Shown: positions 12,278 to 26,068, counted from the stretch's first letter. The stretch: DNA of 64,000 nucleotides from Chamaelirium japonicum (GCA_947650365.1 OX393549.1:30223209-30287208), one strand, 5' to 3'. Numbers and translations are program-made. The notes: generated by a model from the letters alone, not told the origin.

Positions 12278-14406
12278 TGTTGGAAGTTAATCCTGGTCAG
12301 AGGCTCGCAGCGGAAACGATTTGGCGGTCGAAAGACCGTTCATGGTGCACGTTACACTATTTAATTTTCATAGAAACTAATCTACATATGTGTGTATGTG
12401 TATGCACGAGAATCGAAAACCCCTAACGGCAATCTAGCGTAATGATTAACTAGCATGGATGCAAATCATAATGCTCGCTAGATCTACATGTTAGATTACA
12501 CATACCTTTCGTACGGATCTTTTAACCGCGGAGAATTGTCTTCTTTGTCGATGGAGACGGAAGATCGTTCGCGAAGATGCCGACGGTACGAATGGAGATG
12601 TTGCCTTCTTGTTCACCCGATCTCACACGATGCACGGAACGTCGCTCTCGGATCTCTGAGTGCCTCCGAAGAACGACCCTTCTCCTTCTTCAGAACTCCA
12701 CGCAAGGAAGGCGAAGTAGCAAGCGGGAAACGGAGAGAGATAAGGGAGAGAACTAGAGAGATGAGAGAGGAGGGGGTTCGGATTTTCCCAGTGCATGGGG
12801 CCGGCGCCCATAGCTCCCTTTATAGGGCCGGCCAACCCCCTTGGATAAGGATCCAAGGGGATAATGACCCCCCACGATTATCTCTCCATTATCTCCTTTT
12901 TATCTCTCCGCGTATTTATCCGTTTTCCCACTTTTTAGGGCTCGATCTTAAGCGATTTATCGCCCCATCCCTATCTATATGGCCGGCCCTATAGATGAGG
13001 GATTCTTATCCCTACATCATAGGGCCGGCCCTAGTGAGGTGTCCCACCACTAGGGTCGGCCAACAGTGAGGTCCGGCAGAGTGAGGTTTTTACCAAAACG
13101 CCCCGACGCCTCATTTTGACCATTTCTAGCGTGCGATACCTAGCGGCCATTACTTAAGTGATATCTACTAGTTACTTACTATTAACTGAGGCCACCAGAG
13201 GGTGCCTCTAGCAAAGTCAACAAGTCAACTCGCAACATACCCGGTGCATCGCACCTATGCAGCGAAGTTCACTTATGGCTAGGGATTACTACATACGACT
13301 CTGTACTAGCCTCGGGCTCAACCCTTAGTACTCGTATGTAGTTACGCATCTACCGTGCTCTAGTGCCAAGCACACACGGAGCGTATACTTCTTTCTTCCT
13401 CATGCTTATGGTGTTCCGAGGAGACGGTTCAAGAACCGTACATAATGTTGATAAGGTGGAACCATCAGGGACCGGGGTTCATGGCTTCCAACTCAAGCTC
13501 GATCGACACACTACCCGAGTGTACCATCGATCCTCTGAGCTCGAGTTAACCTGCGTAGCCACCCAGAGTGCGACGTAGGCTGCACTCCAATTCACCCAGA
13601 CTTACTATGTTCTCCATCATACCCCTGCTCTCCGCTTAGTTGTGGTAAACCCGCTGTCCCTCCACTTGATGCCATGATTCACTTCGAGCGGTGAAGACTA
13701 CCGTCAGACTCGAATGATCATATGACTTGGTTCCTTCCAGGTTGACCTATACATCGTACCTCTGATTACCCCGTCGAGTAATCGAACCCGGTCAACAGTC
13801 AAACTGATGACCACCAGGCCTGGGTTTGGTACAGTGTAAGTCACACCAAGGAACGCACCTCCCTTCAGGGGTGTGGATGACCTGCAGGAGTGACACGCTA
13901 ATGCAACGCCAGCCGGGTAACCCAGTACACCGTGGTTTTGGATCACTGCATATGGATCCTCACACATTGGTGCGCCAAAGCACCACGCAACTGGTTAGTC
14001 CATCAGACGTGGCTCCTCAGGGTTTAGGACCGTTTTACCCTAAGCAGAAACACGGCTTAGTGTACCAGTGTCTGCTCACTGATCTGTACACCGTGTTAGT
14101 TCCGTTCAGCCACAGACACTGTGCCTAGTGATGACCATGGTGAAGACATCCCATGAACTGTCATCGCCAACAGCTTATCATGATGAGGCGACCAACCTGA
14201 TCATAGCTGCGAACTTATTTAGGTTATACGGGACCAATCCACTTAGTCTTCAACTCAGTGGACTACCATATAACCATGGCTCTCTGTTCCCTAAAGAACA
14301 CGTAACTATGTTACGCACCTATATGCATCTCATATAATAATAACTATCAATCTTTATTAGACCAAAACATAAAGTTTTACAAGTTTAGAACACATCAATC
14401 CTAACA
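12278..14406 (-). repeat. Copia 5' LTR
   Basis: This 2,129-bp LTR sits at the transcriptional start side of the minus-strand element, next to the primer binding site. It carries the promoter that would drive the genomic RNA. A TATAAAG box read on the minus strand lies at 12818-12824, so U3 would be about 1.6 kb and R plus U5 about 0.5 kb. Differences from the left LTR are mostly transitions (about 18 of 25 by hand count), as expected for methylated plant repeats. The end at 14406 is followed directly by the AATGG duplication and then by satellite. Confidence 0.95.
12818..12824 (-). promoter_or_regulatory. TATA box in Copia 5' LTR
   Basis: The minus strand reads TATAAAG within GGCCGGCCCTATAAAGGG. 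The same site is kept in the other LTR at 4961-4967. It is the best core-promoter candidate in the LTR, and the position about 540 bp before the LTR end leaves room for R and U5. The GGCCGGCCCTAT prefix recurs nearby without TATAAA, so the motif may also be part of a local repeat. Confidence 0.6.
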
Positions 14407-16149
14407 AATGGATCGTACGAATAAATTAGAATGGATACATTCGTCCGAATGAATTAGAATGGATCATACGAATGAGTAAGAATGGATCGTACGAATGAAA
14501 TAGAATGGATCGTACGAATGAATCGTGCAAATGAATTAGAATGGATCGTATGAATGTATTAGAATGGATCGTATGAGTGAATTAGAATGGATCGTACGAA
14601 TGAATTAGAATGGATTGTATGAATGAATTAGAATGGATCGTACAAATGAATTAGAATGGATCATACGAATTAATTAGAATGGATCATACGAATAAATGAG
14701 AATGGAACGTACGAATGAATTAGAATGAATCGTGTGAAAGAATTAGAATGGATTGTATGAATGAATTACAATGAATTCGTTCGATCAATTCTAATTCATT
14801 AGCACGATCCATTCTAATTCATTCGTACGATCCATTCTTATTCATTCGCACGATCCATTCTAATTCATTCGTACGATCCATTCTAATTCTTTCACACGAT
14901 CCATTCTAATTCATTCGTACGATCCATTCTAATTCATTCGTATGATCTATTCTAATTCATTCGTATGATCCATTCTAATTCATTCGTATGATCCATTCTA
15001 ATTCCTTCGTACGATCCATTCTAATTCATTCATACAATCCATTCTATTTCTTTCACACGATCCATTCTAATTCATTCGTACGATCCATTCTAATTCATTC
15101 GTCCGATCCATTCTAATTCATTCGCACGAATGTATCCATTCTAAACCATTCATACGATCCATTCTAATTTATTCGTACGATCCATTCTAATTCATTCGTA
15201 AGATCCATTCTAATTCATTCGTACGATCCATTCTAATTCATTCGTACGATCCATTCTAATTCATTCGCACGAATGTATCCATTCTAGTTCATTCGTACGA
15301 TCCATTCTAATTCATTCGTACGATCCATTCTAATTAATTCGCACGATCCATTCTAATTCATTCGTACGATCCATTCTAATTCATTCGCACGAATGTATCC
15401 ATTCTAATTCATTCATACATACGATCCATTCTAATTCATTCGCACGAATGTATCCATTCTAATTCATTTGTATAATCCATTCTATTTCATTCGTAAGATC
15501 CATTCTTACTCATTCGTATGATCCATTCTAATTCATTCGCACGAATGTATCCATTCTAATTCATTCGTACGATCCATTCTAATTCATTCGCACTATCCAT
15601 TCTAATTCATTCGTATGATCCATTCTAATTCATTCGTATGATCCATTCTAATTTATTCGTTCAAATATATCCATTCTAATTCATTCGTACGATCCATTCT
15701 AATTCAATCGCACGATCCATTCTAATTCATTCGCACGAATGTATCCATTCTAATTTATTTGCACGATCCATTCTAATTCATTCCTATGATCTATTCTAAT
15801 TCATTCGTACGATCCATTCTAATTCATTCGCTCGAATGTATCCATTCTAATTCATTCATACGATCCATTCTAATTCGTTCATATGATCGATTCTAATTCG
15901 TTCGTACGACCCATTCTAATTCGTTCGTACGATCCATTCTAATTCATTCGTATGATCCATTCTAATCCATTCCTACGATCTATTCTAATTCATTCGCTCG
16001 AATATATCCATTCTAATTCATTAGTTCGATCCATTCTAATTCATTCGCATGATCCATTCTAATTCATTCGTATGATCCATTCTAATCCATTCGTACGATC
16101 CATTCTAATTCATTCGTACGATCCATACTAATTCATTCGTACGATCCAT

Positions 16150-17975
16150 TCTAATTCATTCGCATGATCCATTCTAATTCCTGCGTACGATCCATTCTAA
16201 TTCATTCATACGATCTATTCTAATTCATTCGTACGATCCATTCTAATTCATTCATACGATCCATTCTAATTCATTCGTACGATCCATTCTAATTCCTTCG
16301 TATGATCCATTCTAATTCATTCGTACGATCCATTCTAATTCATTCGTACAATCTATTCTAATTCATTCGTACGAATGGATACATTCGTGTGAATGAATTA
16401 GAATGGATCGTACGAATGAATTAGAATGGATACCTTTGTGCAAATGAATTAGAATGGATCGTATGAATGAATTAGAATGGATCGTATGAGTGAATTAGAA
16501 CGGATAGTACGAATGGAACGTACGAATGAATTAGAATGGATCGTGTGAAAGAATTAGAATGGATTATATGAATGAATTAGAATGGATCGTACGAATGAAT
16601 TAGAATGGATCGTACGAAGGAATTAGAATGGATCGTACGAATGAATTAGAATGGATCGTACGAATGAATTAGAATGGATCGTACGAATGAATTAGAATGG
16701 ATCGTACGAAGGAATTAGAATGGATCGTACGAATGAATTAGAATGGATATATTCGTGCAAATGAATTAGAATAGATCGTATGAATGTATTAGAATGGATC
16801 GTATGAGTTAATTAGAATGGATCGTACGAATGAATTAGAATGGATCGTATGAATAAATTAGAATGGATCGTGCGAAAGAATTAGAATGCATTGTATGAAT
16901 GAATTAGAATGGATCGTATGAATGAATTAGAATGGATCGTGCGAATGAATTCAAATGGATCGCATGATCCATTCGAATAGAATGGATCGTATGAATGAAT
17001 TAGAATGGATCGGGCGAATGAATTAGAATGGATTGTAGGAATGAATTAGAATGGATCGTATGAATGAATTAGAATGGATCGTAGGAATGAATTAGAATGG
17101 ATCGTGCGAATGAATTAGAATGGATCGTACGAATGAATTAGAATGGATCGTACGAATGAATTAGAATGGATCATATGAATGAATTAGAATGGATCATACG
17201 AATGAGTAAGAATGGATCGTACGAATGAAATAGAATGGATTGTACGAATGAATTAGAATGGATACATTCATGCGAATGAATTAGAATGGATCGGACGATT
17301 GAAATAGAATGGATCGTACGATTCATTTTAATTCATTCGTACGATCCATTCTAATACATTCGTACGATTCATGCTAATTCATTCACACGATCCATTCTAA
17401 TTCATTCGTACGATCCATTCTTATTCATTCATACGATCCATTCTAATTCATTCGCACAATCCATTCTAATTCATTCGTACAATCCATTCTAATTCATTCG
17501 TATGATCCATTCTAACTCATTCGGTGGATCCATTCTAATTCATTCGTACGATCCATTCTAATTCATTCGTACGATCTATTCTAATTCATTCGTACGATCT
17601 AATTCATTCGTACGATCCATTCTAATTCATTCATACGATCCATTCTAATTCATTCGTACGATCTATTCTAATTCATTCGCACGAATGTAACCATTCTAAT
17701 TCATTCATACGATTCATTCTAATTCATTCGTATGAGCTATTCTAATTCATTCGTACGATCCATTCTAATTCATTCGTACGATCCATTGTAATTCATTCAT
17801 ACAATCCATTTAGATTCATTCGCACAAATGTATCCATTCAAATTCATTTGTACGATCCATTCTAATTCATTCGTACAATCCATTCTAATTCATTCATACG
17901 ATCTATTCTAATTCATTCATACAATCCATTCTAATTCTTTCACACGATCCATTCTAATTCATTCGTACGATCCAT
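16150..17975. repeat. Segmental duplication A, copy 1
   Basis: Rare marker variants (TTCCTGCGTACG, CGGATAGTACG, the tiny inverted unit GGATCGCATGATCC, and ACTCATTCGGTGG) occur here in order. They recur about 1.7-1.8 kb later in the same order and orientation. The block includes reverse, forward and reverse parts, so the copied unit is larger than a monomer and already contained inversions. Confidence 0.75.
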
Positions 17976-19690
17976 TCTAATTCATTCGCATGATCCATTC
18001 TAATTCCTGCGTACGATCCATTCTAATTCATTCATACGATCTATTCTAATTCATTCGTACGATCCATTCTAATTCATTCATACGATCCATTCTAATTCAT
18101 TCGTACGATCCATTCTAATTCCTTCGTATGATCCATTCTAATTCATTCGTACGATCCATTCTAATTCATTCGTACAATCTATTCTAATTCATTCGTACGA
18201 ATGGATACATTCGTGTGAATGAATTAGAATGGAACGTACGAATGAATTAGAATGGATACCTTTGTGCAAATGAATTAGAATGGATCGTATGAATGAATTA
18301 GAATGGATCGTATGAGTGAATTAGAACGGATAGTACGAATGGAACGTACGAATGAATTAGAATGGATCGTGTGAAAGAATTAGAATGGATTATATGAATG
18401 AATTAGAATGGATCGTACGAATGAATTAGAATGGATCGTACGAAGGAATTAGAATGGATCGTACGAATGAATTAGAATGGATCGTACGAATTAATTAGAA
18501 TGGATCGTACGAATGAATTAGAATGGATCGTACGAAGGAATTAGAATGGATCGTACGAATGAATTAGAATGGATATATTCGTGCAAATGAATTAGAATAG
18601 ATCGTATGAATGTATTAGAATGGATCGTATGAGTGAATTAGAATGGATCGTACGAATGAATTAGAATGGATCGTATGAATAAATTAGAATGGATCGTGCG
18701 AAAGAATTAGAATGCATTGTATGAATGAATTAGAATGGATCGTATGAATGAATTAGAATGGATCGTGCGAATGAATTCAAATGGATCGCATGATCCATTC
18801 GAATAGAATGGATCGTATGAATGAATTAGAATGGATCGGGCGAATGAATTAGAATGGATTGTAGGAATGAATTAGAATGGATCGTATGAATGAATTAGAA
18901 TGGATCGTATGAATGAATTAGAATGGATCGTGCGAATGAATTAGAATGGATCGTACGAATGAATTAGAATGGATCGTACGAATGAATTAGAATGGATCAT
19001 ACGAATGAATTAGAATGGATCATACGAATGAGTAAGAATGGATCGTACGAATGAAATAGAATGGATTGTACGAATGAATTAGAATGGATACATTCATGCG
19101 AATGAATTAGAATGGATCGGACGATTGAAATAGAATGGATCGTACGATTCATTTTAATTCATTCGTACGATCCATTCTAATTCATTCATACAATCCATTC
19201 TAATTCATTCGTATGATCCATTCTAACTCATTCGGTGGATCCATTCTAATTCATTCGTACGATCCATTCTAATTCATTCGTACGATCTATTCTAATTCAT
19301 TCGTACGATCTAATTCATTCGTACGATCCATTCTAATTCATTCATACGATCCATTCTAATTCATTCGTACGATCTATTCTAATTCATTCGCACGAATGTA
19401 ACCATTCTAATTCATTCATACGATTCATTCTAATTCATTCGTATGAGCTATTCTAATTCATTTGTACGATCCATTCTAATTCATTCGTACGATCCATTGT
19501 AATTCATTCATACAATCCATTTAGATTCATTCGCACAAATGTATCCATTCAAATTCATTTGTACGATCCATTCTAATTCATTCGTACAATCCATTCTAAT
19601 TCATTCATACGATCTATTCTAATTCATTCATACAATCCATTCTAATTCTTTCACACGATCCATTCTAATTCATTCGTACGATCCATTCTA
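17976..19690. repeat. Segmental duplication A, copy 2
   Basis: This is the second copy of the segment above. It keeps the same orientation switches and marker variants. It is about 100 bp shorter, a stretch after the second orientation switch being missing relative to copy 1. The few point differences suggest a recent event. Confidence 0.75.
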
Positions 19691-22600
19691 ATTCATTCGT
19701 ACGATCCATTCTAATTCACTCATACGATCCATTCTAATACATTCATACGATCCATTCTACTTCATTTGCACGAATATATCCATTCTAATTCATTCGTACG
19801 ATCCATTCTAATTCATTCATACAATCCATTCTAATTCATTTGCACGAATATATCCATTCTAGTTCATTCGTACGATCCATTCTAATTCCTTCGTACGATC
19901 CATTCTAATTCGTTCGTACGATCCATTCTAATTCATTCGTACGATCCATTCTAATTCATTAATATGATCCATTCTAATTAATTCGTACGATCCATTCTAA
20001 TGAATTAGAATTGATCGTACGAATGAAATAGAATGGATTGCACGAATGATTTGGAATGGATCGTACGAATGAATTAGAATGGATCATGTGAAAGAATTAG
20101 AATGGATTGTACGAATGAATTAGAATGGATACATTCGTGCGAATGAATTAGAATGGATTGTACCAATGAGTAAGAATGGATCATACGAATGAAATAGAAT
20201 GGATTGTGCGAATGAATTAGAATGGATCGTACGAATGAATTAGAATGGATCATGTGAAAGAATTAGAATGGATTGTATGAATGAATTAGAATAGATCGTA
20301 TGAATGAATTAGAATGGATCGTATGAGTGAATTAGAATGGATACAAAGGAATTAGAATGGATCGTACGAAGGAATTAGAATGGATCATACGAATGAAATA
20401 GAATGGATCGTACGAAGGAATTAGAATGGATCGTACGAAGGAATTAGAATGGATCGTACGAATGAATTAGAATGGATATATTCGTGCAAATGAATTAGAA
20501 TGGATCGTATGAATGAATTAGAATGGATCGTATGAGTGAATTAGAACGGATCGTACGAATGAAATAGAATGAATTAGAATGAATTAGAATTGATCGTACG
20601 AATGAAATAGAATGGATTGTACGAATGATTTAGAATGGATCATACGAATGAATTAGAATGGATCGTACGAATGATTTAGAATGGATACATTCGTGCGAAT
20701 GAATTAGAATGGATCATACGAACGAGTAAGAATGGATCGTACGAATGAAATAGAATGGATTGTACGAATGAATTAGAATGGATTCGTACGAATGAATTAG
20801 AATGGATACATTCGTGCGATTGAATTAGAATGGATCGTACCAATGAGTAAGAATGGATTGTACGAATGAAATAGAATGGATTGTGCGAATGAATTAGAAT
20901 GGATCGTACGAATGAATTAGAATGGATCGTACGAATGAATTATAATGGATCATACGAATTAATTAGAATCGATCATACGAATGAATTAGAATGGATCGTA
21001 CGAATGAATTAGAATGGATTGTACGAATGAATTAGAATGGATCGTACGAATGAATTAGAATGGATCATACGAATTAATTAGAATGGATCATACGAATGAA
21101 TTAGAATGGATCGTACGAATGAATTAGAATGGATCGTACGAATGAATTAGAATGGATCGTACGAATGAATTAGAATGGATGCATTTGTGCGAATGAATTA
21201 GAATGGATCGTACGAATGGATTAGAATGGATCGTACGAATGGATTAGAATGGATACATTCGTGCGAATGAATTAGAATGGATTGTATGAATGAATTAGAA
21301 TGGATCGTACGATCCATTCGAATTCATTCGCACGATCCATTCTAATTCATTCGTACGATCCATTCTAATTCATTCATACGATCCATTCTAATTCATTCGT
21401 ACGATCCATTCTAATTCATTCGTATATTCCATTCTAATTCATTCGTACGATCTATTCTATTTCATTTGTACGATCCATTCTTACTCATTCGTATGATCCA
21501 TTCTAATTCATTCAGACGAATGTATCCATTCTAATTTATTCGTACGATCCATTCTAATTCATTCGTACGATCCATTCTAATTCATTCGTACGATCCATTC
21601 TTACTCATTCGTATGATCCATTCTAATTCATTCGTACTATCCATTCTAATTCATTCGCTCGAATGTATCCATTCTAATCCATTCGTACGATCCATTCTAA
21701 TTCATTAGCACGATCCATTCTAATTCTTTCACACGATCCATTCTAATTCATTCGTACGATCCATTCTAATTCATTCGCACAATCCATTCTATTTCATTCG
21801 TACGATCCATTCTTACTCATTCGTATGATCCATTCTAATTCATTCGCACGAATGTATCCATAATGGATCATACGAATGAGTACGAATGGATCGTACGAAT
21901 GAAATAGAATGGATTGTGCGAATGAATTAGAATGGACCGTACGAATGAATTAGAATGGATCGTACGAATGAATTAGAATGGATATATTTGAACGAATAAA
22001 TTAGAATGGATCATACGAATGAATTAGAATGGATCGTACGAATGAATTAGAATGGATAGTGCGAATGAATTAGAATCGATCGTACGAATGAATTAGAATG
22101 GATCGTACGAATGAATTAGAATGGATCATACGAATGAGTAAGAATGGATCGTACGAACGAATTAGAATGGATCGTACGAATGAATTAGAATGGATCGTGC
22201 TAATGAATTAGAATTGATCGAACGAATGAATTAGCATGGATCGTGCTAATGAATTAGACTGGATTGTACGAATGAATTTGAATGGATACATTTATGCGAA
22301 TGAATCTAAATGGATTGTATGAATGAATTACAATGGATCGTACGAATGAATTAGAATGAATCGTACGAATGAATTAGAATGGATCAAATGAATGAATTAG
22401 AATGGTTACATTCATGCGAATGAATTAGAATGGATCGTACGAATGGATTAGAATGGATCGTATGAGTCAATTAGAATGGATATGAAGGAATTAGAATGGA
22501 TCGTACGAAGGAATTAGAATGGATCATACGAATGAAATAGAATGGTTCGTACGAAGGAATTAGAGTGGATCGTACGAAGGAATTAGAATGCATTCGTACG

Positions 22601-24940
22601 ATCCATTCAAATCCATTCGTACAATCCGTTCTAATTCATTCATACGATCCATTCTATTTCATTCGCACGATCCATTCTAATTCTTTCGTACGATGCATTC
22701 TAATTCATTCGTACGATCCATTCTAATTCATTCATTTGATCCATTCTAATTCATTCGTACGATCCATTATAATTCATTCGTCCGATCCATTCTAATTCAT
22801 TCGCATGAATTAGAATGAATTGTATGAATGAATTAGAATGGATAGTACGAATGAAGTAGAATGGATCGTATGAATGAATTAGAATGGATACATTCGTGCG
22901 AATGAATTAGAATGGATCGTACGAATGAATTAGAATGGATCCTACAAATGAATTAGAATGGATCGTGTGAAAGAATTAGAATGGATTGTATGAATGAATT
23001 AGAATAGATCGTGCGAATGAACTAGAATGGATACATTCGTGCGAATGAATTAGAATGGATCGTACGAATGAATTAGAATGGATCGTACGAATGAATTAGA
23101 ATGGATCTTACGAATGAATTAGAATGGATCGTATGAATGAATTAGAATGAATCGTACGAATGAATTAGAATGGATACATTCGTGCGAATGAATTAGAATG
23201 GATCGGACGAATGAATTAGAATGGATCGTACGAATGAATTAGAATGGATCAAATGAATGAATTAGAATGGATCGTACGAATAAATTAGAATGGATACATT
23301 CGTCCGAATGAATTAGAATGGATCGTACGAATGAATTAGAATGGATCGTACGAATGAATTAGAATGGATACATTCGTACGAATGAATTAGAATGGATCGT
23401 ACGAATGAATTAGAATGGATCGTACGGAATGAATTAAAATGGATATATTTGAACGAATAAATTAGAATGGATCATACGAATGAATTAGAATGGATCGTAC
23501 GAATGAATTAGAATGGATAGTGCGAATGAATTAGAATCGATCGTACGAATGAATTAGAATGGATCGTACGAATGAATTAGAATGGATCATACGAATGAGT
23601 AAGAATGGATCGTACAAATGAATTAGAATGGATCGTACGAATGAATTAGAATGGATCGTACAAATAAATTAGAATGGATACATTCGTCCGAATGAATTAG
23701 AATGGATCATACGAATGAGTAAGAATGGATCGTACGAATGAAATAGAATAGATTGTATGAATGAATTAGAATAGATCCTACGAATGAATTAGAATGGATC
23801 GTGTGAAAGAATTAGAATGGATTGTATGAATGAATCAGAATGGATCGTATGAATGAATTAGAATGCATCGTACGAATGGATTAGAATGGATCGTACGAAT
23901 GAATTAGAATGGATCGTACGAATGAACTAGAATGGATACATTCATGCGAATGAATTAGAATGGATCGTACGAATGAATTAGAATGGATCGTACGAATGAA
24001 TTAGAATGGATCTTACGAATGAATTAGAATGGATCGTACGAATGAATTAGAATGAATCGTACGAATGAACTAGAATAGATCGTACGAATGAATTAGAATG
24101 GATCGTACGAAGGAATTAGAATGGATCGTACGAATGAATTAGAATGGATCGTATGAATGAATTAGAATGGATACATTCGTGCGAATGAATTAGAATGGAT
24201 TGTACGAATGAATTAGAATGGATCGTACGAATGAATTAGAATGGATCGTGTGAAAGAATTAGAATGGATTGTATGAATTAATTAGAATGGATCATATCAA
24301 TGAATTAGAATGGATACATTCGTGCGAATGAATTAGAATGGATCGTACGAATGAATTAGAATGGATTGTACGAATGAATTAGAATGGATCGTACGAATGA
24401 ATTAGAATGGATCGTATGAATGAATTAGAATGGTTACATTCATGCGAATGAATTAGAATAGATCGTACGAATGGATTAGAATGGATCGTACGAATGGATT
24501 AGAATGGATACATTCGAGCGAATGAATTAGAATGGATCGTACGAATAAATTAGAAAGGATCGTACGAATGGATTAGAATGGATCCTACAAATGGATTAGA
24601 ATGGATACCTTTGTGCATATGAATTAGAATGGATCGTACGAATGAATTAGAATTGATCATATGAATGAATTAGAATGGATCGTGTGAAAGAATTAGAATG
24701 GATTGTATGAATGAATTAGAATAGATCGTATGAATGAATTAGAATGGATCGTACGAATGAATTAGAATGGATCGTACGAATGAATTAGAATGGATCGTGT
24801 TGGGGGTAGTCAAAAACCACATATCTTGGATAGCATTGCAAACACACCTGAGATAGAGTTCTCGAGGGAGCCCGTCCAGGAGTTGGAACCCTCGGAAGCC
24901 GAGCGTGCCCCCTTTCCAGCCCGCAAGGAGCTCGCCCCCA

Positions 24941-25150
24941 GCCCGCAAGAAGCTCGCCCCCACAGGGAGCTGGATGGACACCTTGTATCTGAGTGCAGCT
25001 CGCCCCCATCCCGCAAGAAGCTCGCCCCCACAGGGAGCTGGATGGACACCTTGTATCTGAGTGCAGCTCGCCCTCTCAGCCCGCAAGGAGCTCGCCCCCA
25101 CATGGAGCTGAATGGACACCTTGTATCTGAGTGCAGCTCGCCCCTCCCAG
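24941..25150 (+). repeat. 68-70-bp tandem repeat in Gypsy 5' LTR
   Basis: Three units start near 24941, 25009 and 25079. Each begins CCCGCAAG(A/G)AGCTCGCC and contains GGATGGACACCTTGTATCTG or a close variant. The first spacing is 68 bp and the second 70 bp. The equivalent array in the right LTR starts near 36530. Confidence 0.88.
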
Positions 25151-25235
25151 ACCCCGCAGGAGTTCGCGCCCCCGTGCTCACTAAATCATCTTGACAGTGG
25201 AGCGAGATCCACATTGGGCTGAAGGGGCCCAAGGC

Positions 25236-25460
25236 CAAGGCACAGGAGCTCGCCCAAGGCCTGGCTCGCGTAGGAGCTCGCCCAAGTTCGCTCAAGAGCT
25301 CGCCTAGCTCGCGCATGAGCTCGCCTAGCTCGCTCAGGAGCTCGCCTATGCTCTCGCATGAGCTCGCCTAGCTCGCGTAGGAGCTCGCCCATGTTCGCTC
25401 AGGAGCTCGTCTAGCTCGCGCAGGAGCTCGCCCATGCTCGCTCAGGAGCTCGCCCAGACC
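25236..25460 (+). repeat. GAGCTCGCC short tandem repeat in Gypsy 5' LTR
   Basis: This is a run of imperfect units built from GAGCTCGCC, TAGCTCGC and (C/A)AGGAGCTCGCC with periods near 12 and 24 bp. On the minus strand it is open and translates as Glu-Leu-Gly repeats; I treat those frames as repeat by-products. The same run is in the right LTR at about 36836-37048. Confidence 0.85.
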
Positions 25461-25742
25461 CCTGTTTATCGAAGAGGTTGCTCCCGCGAGGTCCGACTCT
25501 TGATAAATACGGACGAAGGGGCGGAGCAGTATAGGGCAAGCTTGCCTTTGCTTTCTCCCAGAGACCTCCCAGACTTGAACATTCTAGAATAGCCACCTGG
25601 CAGCGACAAGAAAGATGCTCTCCCACTCAAAACCGCCTGGCAGGCTCGATGACAAAGAATGTCAGGGGTGCGAGTGCCAAGGACTGTCAAAGGCCCACGC
25701 GAGCCAGATCGTGGGGGGTCTAGAAGGCGCCGGAAGAATCTC

Positions 25743-25781
25743 CACGTGTCGGGCCACCATAGGCCGCCAATGTCTATAAAT
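25743..25781 (+). promoter_or_regulatory. Gypsy 5' LTR core promoter: G-box and TATA box
   Basis: CCACGTGTC contains the G-box core CACGTG (25743-25748). TATAAAT follows at 25775-25781. Both are unchanged in the right LTR (37332-37337 and 37364-37370). The spacing suits a pol II promoter with a start near 25810. G-box cores are bound by bZIP and bHLH factors in plants; whether this one responds to light or ABA is inference. Confidence 0.65.
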
Positions 25782-25806
25782 GCACACCCCTAGGCTCCAA
25801 AGTACG

Positions 25807-25817
25807 GGTTCGAATCC
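25807..25817 (+). promoter_or_regulatory. tRNA B-box-like motif in Gypsy LTR
   Basis: GGTTCGAATCC matches the pol III B-box consensus exactly and sits within GGGTTCGAATCCCATT, a T-arm-like context. It lies about 30 bp after the TATA box and is unchanged in the right LTR (37396-37406). I see no matching tRNA 5' half, so this is not a tRNA gene. Confidence 0.45.
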
Positions 25818-25979
25818 CATTTCCCTACCACTTTTGTATACAACAGCTCGCCATTGTGCTACCGGAACTGACTTGAGCGTCGGAGGGTCTGCGCTCCTAA
25901 GGGAGCCAGCCGTTCTCACGTTCTCTTTTCTTTTGTCTTGCAGGTGGCTCGCAAGGACCAGTGAAAAATCCCCCAAACA

Positions 25980-25998
25980 TTTGGCTCCGTCTGTGGGA
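25980..25998 (+). other. Gypsy primer binding site
   Basis: Directly after the 5' LTR comes TTTGGCTCCGTCTGTGGGA. It has the position and general form of the TTTGGCGCC-type primer site found in Tat elements. One base differs from the usual TGGCGCC core, so the priming tRNA is not assigned. Confidence 0.7.
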
Positions 25999-26068
25999 TC
26001 TCGACTGGTTCCTGCGAGAACGCCCACGACCGCACGGTTGAACGCCGTCGGCTCTCGTAAACCCAAAG

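Larger units (their letters stand above)
4421..14406 (-). mobile_element. Ty1/Copia LTR retrotransposon
   Basis: A complete 9,986-bp element is bounded by two 2,129-bp direct LTRs, TG...CA on each. It is flanked by a perfect 5-bp duplication AATGG (4416-4420 and 14407-14411). Coding is on the minus strand, so the right LTR is the 5' LTR. The domain order Gag, protease, integrase, reverse transcriptase, RNase H (integrase before RT) defines Copia. The RT motif wording, such as [17 protein letters not shown] and [11 protein letters not shown], suggests the Tork/TAR branch rather than SIRE, but this is tentative. I counted about 25 substitutions between the LTRs (about 1.2%), so insertion is recent; with a grass-type rate of 1.3e-8 per site per year that is roughly 0.45 Myr, an assumption and not a measurement. 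Three in-frame stops make it non-autonomous as sequenced. Confidence 0.97.
14407..24797. repeat. 23-bp satellite array, middle block
   Basis: The same 23/28-bp satellite resumes directly after the Copia element. Orientation by eye: forward to about 14775, reverse to 16372, forward to 17321 (with a tiny reversed unit near 16970), reverse to 18198, forward to 19147 (tiny reversed unit near 18790), reverse to 20000, forward to 21310, reverse to 21862, forward to 22590, reverse to 22806, then forward to the Gypsy insertion. A 1.8-kb segment is tandemly duplicated at about 16150-19690. No gene or unique sequence is present. Confidence 0.97.
24798..25979 (+). repeat. Gypsy 5' LTR
   Basis: This 1,182-bp LTR starts TGTTGGGGG and ends CCAAACA. 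It contains a 68-70-bp tandem repeat (24941-25150), a GAGCTCGCC-rich repeat (about 25236-25460), a G-box CACGTG at 25743-25748 and a TATA box at 25775-25781. A tRNA-like B-box sits at 25807-25817. The right LTR has one more 22-bp unit in the first repeat. Open frames on both strands here, some rich in Glu-Leu or Ala-Arg, are translations of the repeats. Confidence 0.95.

Noticed and set aside
25186-25400. Glu-Leu and Ala-Arg rich open frames in the Gypsy LTR
   Set aside because: They are translations of the GAGCTCGCC tandem repeat, open in several frames, as expected for a short GC-rich repeat.
25807-25840. A tRNA gene in the Gypsy LTR
   Set aside because: Only a B-box or T-arm-like piece is present; no A-box, anticodon arm or pairing acceptor 5' strand is visible upstream.
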